DNA of 5,028 nt, taken from Oscillospiraceae bacterium (GTDB taxonomy: Bacteria > Bacillota > Clostridia > Oscillospirales > Ruminococcaceae). Positions 1-5,028 of this stretch are shown here, in pieces (position 1 is the first letter of the stretch; every line of letters begins with the position of its first letter). The DNA lies in the NCBI GenBank assembly GCA_029005335.1, contig JAQXFT010000192.1:1-5028 (forward strand), read 5' to 3'. A program made the translations under genes and the position numbers. A model generated the notes under the pieces. That model had not been told where the DNA came from and made no database searches. It saw only the letters and a program-made list of their open reading frames with translations.

Positions 1-2
1 AT

Positions 3-455
3 TATGTATTCAATACTCAGGAGGAAATCGGTCTGAGAGGCTCAAGGGTATCAACATTCAGGATAAATCCTGATATTGCCATTGTTCTGGAAGCTACAAC
101 TGCCTCCGATATTGACGGCGTATCAGGTGCAAAAAGAGTCTGCGAGCTCGGAAGGGGTGCTGTTGTATCATATATGGACAGAAGCACAATGTATAACAGG
201 GATTTGTATAATCTCGCCTTTGATATTGCAGAACAGAATAATATCAAAATTCAGACAAAATCTGTTATTGCCGGCGGAAATGACAGCGGTGCTATCCATA
301 TAACAGGAAACGGCGTTAAAACTATTGCCGTATCGCTTCCCTGCCGTTATCTCCATTCACCGTCATGCGTTATAAAATCCGACGACTACAGCGAAGCTTT
401 AAAGCTCGTCGATATATTAAGAAACAGGGTTCTTGCCGATGATAAAGCTTATTAA
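3..455 (+). CDS. M42-family metallo-aminopeptidase, C-terminal part (partial at left edge)
   Basis: This is the last 150 residues of a cytosolic di-metal aminopeptidase of the M42 (glutamyl aminopeptidase / 'endoglucanase M') family, which trims N-terminal residues from peptides. Full members are about 340-350 residues, so roughly 190 residues lie upstream. Seen in the fragment: NTQEEIGLRGS near the start, where the first Glu (residue 7) is the expected general base and the second (residue 8) a metal ligand; VLEATTASD, with Glu30 at the third metal-ligand position; AGGNDSGAIH at 90-99; and CRYLHSP, with His118 as the last metal ligand. The spacings of 22 and 110 residues from Glu8 match the family from memory (TET peptidase E213, D235, H323). 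The first His and the bridging Asp are outside the window. Glu in place of Asp at residue 30 is, as far as I recall, common in clostridial members. The stop overlaps the next gene by 17 bases. Confidence 0.93.
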   Translation, partial: YVFNTQEEIGLRGSRVSTFRINPDIAIVLEATTASDIDGVSGAKRVCELGRGAVVSYMDRSTMYNRDLYNLAFDIAEQNNIKIQTKSVIAGGNDSGAIHITGNGVKTIAVSLPCRYLHSPSCVIKSDDYSEALKLVDILRNRVLADDKAY

Positions 456-1236
456 TAATCCCGAAGATTTTGACCGTGCCATGCTTCTCAAATCCCTGAA
501 TGGTAAAAAAATGCTTGCATATCTCAGAGCATACGGCACGGATTACGATTTCTGCCGTTTCTACAGAATTGAAAATCAGAACGGATACGGCTTTATGTTC
601 ATTATAAATTCTACTCTTATTATCTGCTCAGATTATGATATTTACAGCGAAGAGCTTCTTCAGTTCGCTGAAATGAATATGCCGTTCAGAATAGAGGGTT
701 CTCAGCAGATTCTGAACAGATTAAAGGAAAATATGAATTATCAGGTACTGAACAGAACTGTTTTTGAAATGCTTCCGGACGAAAATACAAAGAATTTCGA
801 TGAGCTTCAGGTCAATTTTAATCCGGATTTTAAACAGGTATACCAGATATTAAGCGAGGGATTTCCTAATATTGCTGATTTCGGATTGTGGTATACTGAT
901 ACCTCCCACAGATGCCGTCACGGCATAAGCAAGGTTTTTACCTATAAGGAATGTACTACCGCTTCAATAGTATTCGATATAGAAAACTGCGTTCTGGTGG
1001 GACAGGTCGCCACTAAAATCAAATCAAGGGGAAGTGGCTATGCAAGGGAATTTCTTAAATGGCTTGCACTTTTTTTAAATACTCTGAATAAAAGAGCCTA
1101 TCTGCTTGCACTGGATATACGTGTAAGCTTTTACCATGAAATAGGCTTCAGAGAAGTCATGAAGGAAATTGTCCTTGAACGTCAGGATATCGAAAAGGAA
1201 AGTATTGTGAAAGGAAGACTTACAGATGAATCATAA
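439..1236 (+). CDS. GNAT-family N-acetyltransferase with an extra N-terminal domain
   Basis: This 265-residue protein probably transfers an acetyl group from acetyl-CoA to an amine. The substrate cannot be told. The GNAT signature lies in the C-terminal half: a beta strand (IENCVLVGQVATKI, 181-194), then the pyrophosphate-binding loop SRGSGYARE (196-204; R-G-x-G-x-A) followed by a helix, then FYHEIGF (231-237), the usual FYxxxGF near the C-terminus. Residues 1-125 contain no motif I recognise. They could be a degenerate second GNAT fold or a substrate-recognition domain, and are Tyr/Phe-rich around 34-60. I chose ATG 439 over TTG 433 because ATG is the stronger start and AGGG at 426-429 is well spaced from it. 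The gene overlaps the peptidase by 17 bases and the following PLP enzyme by 11, so it belongs to the same transcript. It may modify a peptide- or amino-acid-derived compound handled by its neighbours, which is inference only. Confidence 0.85.
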   Translation: MIKLINNPEDFDRAMLLKSLNGKKMLAYLRAYGTDYDFCRFYRIENQNGYGFMFIINSTLIICSDYDIYSEELLQFAEMNMPFRIEGSQQILNRLKENMNYQVLNRTVFEMLPDENTKNFDELQVNFNPDFKQVYQILSEGFPNIADFGLWYTDTSHRCRHGISKVFTYKECTTASIVFDIENCVLVGQVATKIKSRGSGYAREFLKWLALFLNTLNKRAYLLALDIRVSFYHEIGFREVMKEIVLERQDIEKESIVKGRLTDES

Positions 1237-2512
1237 TATTGCAGATTTATTCAGATTTGATGAGAAATTGATAAAGCTTGCTGAAAAGGCAGAATCAAAC
1301 TGTACCGAAAGCTTCAGGACTTTTGAAAAAACCGCTGAATTCTGCGGTGCAAAGGTTCTCAACGCTTTCGCCGAAAACAAAGTAAGCGAATCATGCTTCT
1401 ATGGAAGCACCGGCTATGGATACGGAGATATCGGAAGAGATGTTCTCGATAAAGTATATGCCAGTGTATTTGATACGGAAGATGCTCTTGTAAGATATAA
1501 TTTTGTATCCGGTACTCATGCACTTTCAACCGCTCTTTTCGGAGTTCTCAGAAAAGATGATTTGCTTGTATCTGTTACCGGAAAGCCTTATGATACCCTT
1601 GAGGAGGTTATCGGTATAAGCGGTGAATCAGGTAATGGCTCTCTTATGGATTACGGAATCAGATATGCTCAGGTAGATTTGAAATCCGACGGCTCTCCCG
1701 ATTACAATGCAATAACCGAAAAAGTAAAAAATGCAAGGGTTGCATATATACAGCGTTCAAGAGGATATTCCCTCCGCCCTGCATTTACTCTTGAGGATAT
1801 TGAAAAAATGGTTCAGGCTATCCGAAAAGGCAATCCTGATGCCGTAATTATGGTTGACAACTGCTACGGAGAATTTGTTGAAGAATATGAACCCAGCCAC
1901 GTTGGTGCAGATATTATAATAGGCTCTCTTATCAAAAATGCCGGAGGAGGTATTTCACGTACCGGAGGATATATTGCAGGAAAAGCTGATTTGATAGAAA
2001 AATGCTCATATCGTTTAACCTGTGTCGGAATGGGTAAGGAAGTCGGCTGTACTCTCGATATGAACAGAGAAATGTTTCTGGGATTTTTCCTCGCCCCTGA
2101 TACCGTATGCAATGCGAAAAAAACATCTGCTTTCGCCAGTGAGCTTTTTTCAATGCTCGGCTTTGAATGTTCTCCGAAAAAAGATGATGTCAGGGGAGAT
2201 ATTATAACAGCAGTAAAGCTCGGAAATGAAAAGCTTCTGACTGCTTTCTGCAAGGGTATTCAGAAAGGCGCTCCGGTTGATTCGTTCGTAACTCCGGAAG
2301 CATGGGATATGCCCGGATACAATGATAAAGTTATAATGGCTGCCGGAGCTTTCACAATGGGGGCTTCAATAGAGCTTTCCGCCGATGCTCCTCTCCGTGA
2401 ACCCTTCGCAGTATGGATGCAGGGCGGCATAACATATACAAGTGGAAAACTCGGCGTTATGCTCGCAGTACAGGAAATGCTCAATGAAGGACTGATTTCA
2501 ATAAATGAATAA
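1226..2512 (+). CDS. Methionine gamma-lyase family PLP enzyme (YnbB / 'aluminium resistance protein' type)
   Basis: This complete 428-residue fold-type I PLP enzyme is of the length expected for the Met_gamma_lyase (COG4100) family, which includes B. subtilis YnbB. Seen: GYGYGDIGRD (63-72); SGTHA (95-99), the small-residue loop expected to hold the PLP phosphate; MVDNCYGEF (209-217), with Asp211 as the likely pyridine-nitrogen ligand; and GSLIKNAGGG (233-242), with Lys237 as the Schiff-base lysine. The family name implies cleavage of methionine or a similar amino acid to a thiol, ammonia and a 2-oxo acid, but most members are biochemically uncharacterised and the older 'aluminium resistance' label is weak, so the substrate should be left open. 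The start at ATG 1226 is supported by AAGGAAG at 1211-1217, 8 bases upstream. It overlaps the GNAT gene by 11 bases and the transporter by 8. All key residues look intact. Confidence 0.92.
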   Translation: MNHNIADLFRFDEKLIKLAEKAESNCTESFRTFEKTAEFCGAKVLNAFAENKVSESCFYGSTGYGYGDIGRDVLDKVYASVFDTEDALVRYNFVSGTHALSTALFGVLRKDDLLVSVTGKPYDTLEEVIGISGESGNGSLMDYGIRYAQVDLKSDGSPDYNAITEKVKNARVAYIQRSRGYSLRPAFTLEDIEKMVQAIRKGNPDAVIMVDNCYGEFVEEYEPSHVGADIIIGSLIKNAGGGISRTGGYIAGKADLIEKCSYRLTCVGMGKEVGCTLDMNREMFLGFFLAPDTVCNAKKTSAFASELFSMLGFECSPKKDDVRGDIITAVKLGNEKLLTAFCKGIQKGAPVDSFVTPEAWDMPGYNDKVIMAAGAFTMGASIELSADAPLREPFAVWMQGGITYTSGKLGVMLAVQEMLNEGLISINE

Positions 2513-3467
2513 CAGCTTTTCCGAAAATTTAATATTCAGCTTCAACGCAACTATACCGGTATTTCTCATGATGGTTTTCGGCTGGTTTGCAAAAAAAGTA
2601 AATCTGCTTGATGAACATTCCACAAAGAAAATCAATCAGTTTGTATTCAAGGCACTTCTGCCAGCTCTGCTGTTCATGGATTTGTCAACAGCGGATTTCA
2701 AAGCTGTATGGGATACTGAATTTGTATTGTTCTGCTTTCTTGCAACTGCCGGAAGCATAACTATAGCTTATCTTATTTCACTCGTACACAAGGATAAGAC
2801 CGAACGTGGTGAAATTATTCAGGCTTCATACAGAAGCAGTGCTGCTATACTCGGAATTGCCTTTGTAAAAAATATATACGGTGAAGCTACCATGGCTGCT
2901 CTTATGATTGTCGGAACTGTACCCCTTTATAATATAATTGCTGTTATAATTCTGTCCCTTACTTCTCCCGACAAGCAACAGACTGACAAAAGGGAACTTT
3001 TAAGAAAAACATTCAGAGATGTTATTACAAATCCGATTATTCTCGGAATCATTGCCGGAATGCTATGGTCTGTACTTCGGATTCCCCAGCCTGTCATACT
3101 TTCAAAATCGGTCTCATATCTCGGAAATATGGCTACTCCCCTTTCTCTTATAGCACTCGGAGCTTCATTCAAAACCTCCGATGCCAGACAAAAAATCAGA
3201 ACTGCTGTAGGAATTACTTTTATAAAGCTCATGCTTTTCTGTATGATTTTCCTGCCTGTCGCAATCATTATGGGCTTCAGAGATGAAAAGCTTATTGCTA
3301 TCCTTGTTATGCTCGGAAGTGCTACTACCGGAAGCTGTTTCGTCATGGCTAAAAATATGAACCATAACGGCACTATTACTGCCTGTGCCGTAATGCTTAC
3401 CACTCTTTGCAGTGCTTTTACTCTTACGGCATGGCTCTTTATTCTCAGAACAATGCAATACATATAA
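2505..3467 (+). CDS. AEC (auxin efflux carrier) family transporter
   Basis: This 320-residue, strongly hydrophobic inner-membrane protein has a typical length for bacterial AEC/Mem_trans carriers. About ten membrane segments can be read, near residues 13-30, 46-63, 72-94, 107-124, 129-152, 175-191, 203-222, 236-257, 262-283 and 290-315, with a charged cytosolic loop around 154-171 that separates two five-helix halves. Family-like motifs are NQFVFKALLPALLF (44-57), TNPIILGIIAG (175-185, a hallmark NPxxxG at the start of the second half) and MATPLSLIALGASF (209-222). Bacterial members move small carboxylates such as malate or malonate, or amino-acid-related compounds; the substrate is not evident here. 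ATG 2505 overlaps the PLP-enzyme stop by 8 bases. The nearest Shine-Dalgarno-like run, AAGGA at 2487-2491, sits 13 bases upstream, so translation probably depends on coupling. The location suggests it moves a substrate or product of the PLP enzyme. It appears to be the last gene of the chain. Confidence 0.92.
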   Translation: MNNSFSENLIFSFNATIPVFLMMVFGWFAKKVNLLDEHSTKKINQFVFKALLPALLFMDLSTADFKAVWDTEFVLFCFLATAGSITIAYLISLVHKDKTERGEIIQASYRSSAAILGIAFVKNIYGEATMAALMIVGTVPLYNIIAVIILSLTSPDKQQTDKRELLRKTFRDVITNPIILGIIAGMLWSVLRIPQPVILSKSVSYLGNMATPLSLIALGASFKTSDARQKIRTAVGITFIKLMLFCMIFLPVAIIMGFRDEKLIAILVMLGSATTGSCFVMAKNMNHNGTITACAVMLTTLCSAFTLTAWLFILRTMQYI

Positions 3468-3470
3468 ATT

Positions 3471-3480
3471 AATCCGGATT
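3471..3480. repeat. Short perfect palindrome AATCCGGATT after the transporter stop
   Basis: A ten-base perfect inverted repeat begins three bases after the transporter stop codon and is followed by TTC. It leaves no room for a normal hairpin loop (at most three paired bases around CCGG), so it is not a convincing rho-independent terminator. It could be a protein-binding site or chance. No other terminator can be seen between the transporter and the kinase gene. Confidence 0.3.
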
Positions 3481-3483
3481 TTC

Positions 3484-3512
3484 TTGACAATTGTCTACAA
3501 AAGTGATATAAT
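3484..3512 (+). promoter_or_regulatory. Consensus sigma-A promoter for the kinase gene
   Basis: TTGACA (3484-3489) is followed, after exactly 17 bases, by TATAAT (3507-3512). TG at 3504-3505 gives an extended -10 element (TGATATAAT). Both hexamers match the housekeeping consensus at all six positions and the spacing is optimal. Transcription would be expected to start near 3518-3520, giving a leader of only about 25 bases before the kinase start codon. This marks the kinase as a separate transcription unit from the upstream chain, although read-through remains possible. Confidence 0.88.
3486..3495. promoter_or_regulatory. Palindrome overlapping the -35 box, possible operator
   Basis: GACAATTGTC is a perfect ten-base inverted repeat that shares four bases with the -35 hexamer. 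A dimeric regulator bound here would block RNA polymerase, so it is a candidate operator. The palindrome is short and AT-centred and no matching regulator gene is in the window, so it may be chance. Confidence 0.3.
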
Positions 3513-3529
3513 AAATAAAACCCAATCAT

Positions 3530-3534
3530 GGAGG
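3530..3534 (+). promoter_or_regulatory. Ribosome binding site deciding the kinase start
   Basis: GGAGG is a strong Shine-Dalgarno sequence nine bases before ATG 3544. The reading frame is open further upstream (to an ATG at 3412 inside the transporter gene). That longer start would place the promoter and this site inside the coding sequence, and the extra 44 residues do not resemble a kinase N-terminus. The start at 3544 is therefore strongly preferred. Confidence 0.9.
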
Positions 3535-3543
3535 AATATATCA

Positions 3544-4863
3544 ATGACAGAGCTTAAAACCGGTCAGCTTGTCGAAGTAGAATACGGAGGGTTTGCAAAA
3601 ATTCTTAATGTCATAGGAAGCGGAGGTCAGGGGACTGTATATCTTGTGGATTTCAACGGAAATAAAATGGCTCTGAAATGGTACGATATACATAAAATAA
3701 AAAGACTCAGAGAATTTCGCAGAAACATAAAGAAAAATATCAATGACGGCTCTCCGAGCGATAAATTCCTGTGGCCTAAATATCTTACTAAAAGTCTTCC
3801 CGATGGTCAGTTCGGCTACCTTATGGAGCTTAAACCCGAATGCTTCGATTCTCTTGTTGACATACTGGCTACACGTAAAGTATATACCGACCCCGTTACC
3901 GGTCGTATATCACAAGTTCCGGTCAGATTCAAAAATCTCTATTCTATGGTAACCTCTTTAATAAATATTTCAAACGCTTTCAGACAGCTTCACCGTGCCG
4001 GAAAAAGCTATCAGGATTTGAATGACGGCGGATTCTTCATCAATGTAAATAACGGTGATGTTCTTGTATGCGACTGCGACAATATTGCTCCCGACGGAAA
4101 AAATTTCGGCATAGGCGGTAAGCCCGGATATATCGCTCCCGAAATAACAAGGGGAATCGCCAGACCAAATGTTCAGACTGATAAATATTCTCTCGCTGTT
4201 GTATTTTTCAAGCTCCTTTTCAGGGGCGAGCCTATGGAGGGAAAAAAGGTAATAAATAATTTATGCCTTCCTCAGAATGCCCCTTTCGTATATGACCCTG
4301 ATGACTCCTCCAACCGCCCTGTGAAAGGTATTCATGACAATGTTATAAACTTCTGGAAACTGTATCCGGATTATATACGCAACGCTTTTATACTGTCATT
4401 TACAAAGGGTGTAAAAAATCCGAACAGCCGTATTATCGAAAATGAATGGCAAAAGCTCTTTATCCGTCTGCGTTCGGAAATCATCACCTGCCGGTGCGGT
4501 AAATCAGATTTTGCCTCAATGTACCAGAAGCTCAATGAAAAAGTATACAGATGTCCCCAATGCGGTACAACCTTTACTTCACTTAAAATCAGCTCCTGCC
4601 CATATCGCATACCATTATACATAGGCAGTAAGCTCTATAAATGTGAAATATATCCTGATTCAGATGACTTTACTGAAATTACCGGAGAAATTATAGAAAA
4701 TTCTATAACCCCCGGTCTGCTTGGAATTAAAAATTGCTCTGGTAAAACATGGATTGCTAAAATGCCGGACAACATTTTTTATCATATTCCGTCCGGAAAA
4801 GGCTTCCCTATCTGGGAGGGACTTGAAATCAATTTCGGAAAAAATATCAAAGCCAGTATATAA
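3544..4863 (+). CDS. Divergent eukaryotic-type protein kinase with zinc ribbon and C-terminal beta-rich domain
   Basis: This 439-residue, apparently soluble protein probably phosphorylates Ser/Thr on partner proteins, or is a regulatory pseudokinase. Kinase features seen in order: glycine loop IGSGGQGTVYLV (24-35); ATP-lysine Lys45 in MALKWY; FLWPKYL (75-81) and GYLMELKP (91-98); a catalytic loop SYQDLNDGGFFIN (155-167) with Asp158; CDCDN (176-180), with Asp177 in the DFG position; GYIAPE (195-200); and TDKYSLAVVFFKLL (212-225) with the F-helix Asp213. The catalytic loop lacks the usual Lys (Asn160) and has Gly163 where the metal-binding Asn is expected. A zinc ribbon follows (C316-x-C318 ... 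C337-x2-C340). Residues about 355-439 are beta-rich, ending in an FHA-like pattern (GLLGIKN, then a GLEINFG strand). From memory it resembles YegI/TerY-associated kinases that normally sit with PP2C and VWA genes; neither is adjacent here. It has its own promoter and terminator, so it is likely monocistronic. Its physiological role is unknown. Confidence 0.87.
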   Translation: MTELKTGQLVEVEYGGFAKILNVIGSGGQGTVYLVDFNGNKMALKWYDIHKIKRLREFRRNIKKNINDGSPSDKFLWPKYLTKSLPDGQFGYLMELKPECFDSLVDILATRKVYTDPVTGRISQVPVRFKNLYSMVTSLINISNAFRQLHRAGKSYQDLNDGGFFINVNNGDVLVCDCDNIAPDGKNFGIGGKPGYIAPEITRGIARPNVQTDKYSLAVVFFKLLFRGEPMEGKKVINNLCLPQNAPFVYDPDDSSNRPVKGIHDNVINFWKLYPDYIRNAFILSFTKGVKNPNSRIIENEWQKLFIRLRSEIITCRCGKSDFASMYQKLNEKVYRCPQCGTTFTSLKISSCPYRIPLYIGSKLYKCEIYPDSDDFTEITGEIIENSITPGLLGIKNCSGKTWIAKMPDNIFYHIPSGKGFPIWEGLEINFGKNIKASI

Positions 4864-4872
4864 AAATAAAAT

Positions 4873-4906
4873 GACGGTCAGCATAAAAATACTGACCGCC
4901 TTTTTT
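4873..4906. terminator. Rho-independent terminator, probably bidirectional, between kinase and trpA
   Basis: A seven-base stem CGGTCAG (4875-4881) pairs with CTGACCG (4892-4898) across a ten-base A-rich loop, and the plus strand continues into six T residues (4901-4906). This gives a good terminator for the kinase, 11 bases after its stop codon. Read on the minus strand, the same stem is followed by a T-rich tract (complement of 4861-4872), so it can also end the convergent trpA transcript, whose stop codon lies at 4908-4910, just outside the T run. Confidence 0.87.
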
Positions 4907-4907
4907 C

Positions 4908-5028
4908 TTACTTCATTGCAGATTTCATAATGTCTGCATACTCCCTGAGATGTTCTCCGGCATCTGCTCCATATTTTTCAATAATCTTTACTATCGCACT
5001 GCCTACTATTACGCCATCTGCTATCTTT
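4908..5028 (-). CDS. trpA: Tryptophan synthase alpha chain, C-terminal end (partial at right edge)
   Basis: The reverse strand encodes the last 39 residues of a protein, beginning KIADGVIVGSAIVKIIEKYG and ending in MKSAMK before a TAA stop. The ADGVIVGSAIVK segment is the classic final strand and helix of TrpA, the TIM-barrel subunit that splits indole-3-glycerol phosphate into indole and glyceraldehyde 3-phosphate; its Gly-Ser pair corresponds to the phosphate-binding G234-S235 of the E. coli enzyme. About 220 residues, including the catalytic Glu and Asp, lie beyond the window. trpA is commonly the last gene of a trp operon, which fits the terminator directly after it. The gene converges on the kinase and shares that terminator. 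Nothing suggests a functional link to the kinase. Confidence 0.9.
   Translation of the reverse strand, partial: KIADGVIVGSAIVKIIEKYGADAGEHLREYADIMKSAMK

Noticed and set aside
433..438. TTG 433 as start of the acetyltransferase
   Set aside because: ATG 439 two codons later is a stronger start with better spacing from AGGG at 426-429.
1864..2253. A 129-residue minus-strand open frame inside the PLP-enzyme gene
   Set aside because: It is antisense to the conserved PLP-lysine region, with no ribosome binding site or family resemblance. It is a shadow of the real gene.
3471..3480. AATCCGGATT as a terminator for the upstream operon
   Set aside because: The perfect palindrome leaves no loop and the paired part would be about three bases. 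The following sequence is only weakly T-rich. No terminator is claimed here.
3412..3543. A longer start for the kinase, adding 44 residues from ATG 3412
   Set aside because: It would begin inside the transporter gene and run through a perfect promoter and a GGAGG site. The added residues do not look like protein sequence of the family.
2927..3544. A 205-residue open frame on the minus strand opposite the transporter
   Set aside because: It lies fully antisense to a well-supported membrane transporter, lacks a recognisable domain, and its hydrophobic composition simply mirrors the sense codons. Its start lies at the kinase start codon with no minus-strand promoter seen.
1..5028. CRISPR arrays, insertion sequences, tRNA/rRNA genes, riboswitches or phage genes
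   Set aside because: No repeated units, terminal inverted repeats, transposase motifs or RNA-gene signatures were seen. Nearly all the DNA is accounted for by housekeeping-type coding sequence with uniform composition.

Overview
The window looks like chromosomal DNA from a low-GC, Gram-positive Clostridia-type bacterium, most likely a Ruminococcus-like gut anaerobe. This is inferred from family-level resemblance of the proteins, the strong GGAGG ribosome binding site, the consensus sigma-A promoter and the codon bias. I could not run a database search, so the assignment is tentative. There are no mobile elements, CRISPR arrays, tRNAs or rRNAs, and coding density is very high.

Positions 1-3467 hold a compact plus-strand gene chain with no gaps. 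It contains the C-terminal part of an M42-family metallo-aminopeptidase (entering from the left edge), a GNAT-type acetyltransferase, a PLP enzyme of the methionine gamma-lyase / YnbB family, and an AEC (auxin efflux carrier) family membrane transporter. Adjacent reading frames overlap by 17, 11 and 8 bases, so the four are almost certainly co-transcribed and translationally coupled. A plausible but unproven reading is an amino-acid module: peptide trimming, side-chain cleavage of an amino acid such as a sulfur amino acid, and export or import of a small organic acid.

A 76-base intergenic gap (3468-3543) follows. It carries a perfect TTGACA-N17-TATAAT promoter with an extended -10 TG, a 10-base perfect palindrome overlapping the -35 box, and a GGAGG ribosome binding site. 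This drives the most unusual gene of the window (3544-4863): a divergent eukaryotic-type protein kinase with an altered catalytic loop and altered DFG motif, a four-cysteine zinc ribbon and a C-terminal beta-rich domain. It resembles kinases usually found beside PP2C phosphatases and VWA-domain proteins (YegI/TerY-associated type), but no such partner is present on either side here.

An apparently bidirectional hairpin terminator (about 4873-4906) separates the kinase from a convergent minus-strand gene cut by the right edge. That gene encodes the C-terminus of TrpA, the tryptophan synthase alpha chain, and is probably the end of a trp operon lying to the right.
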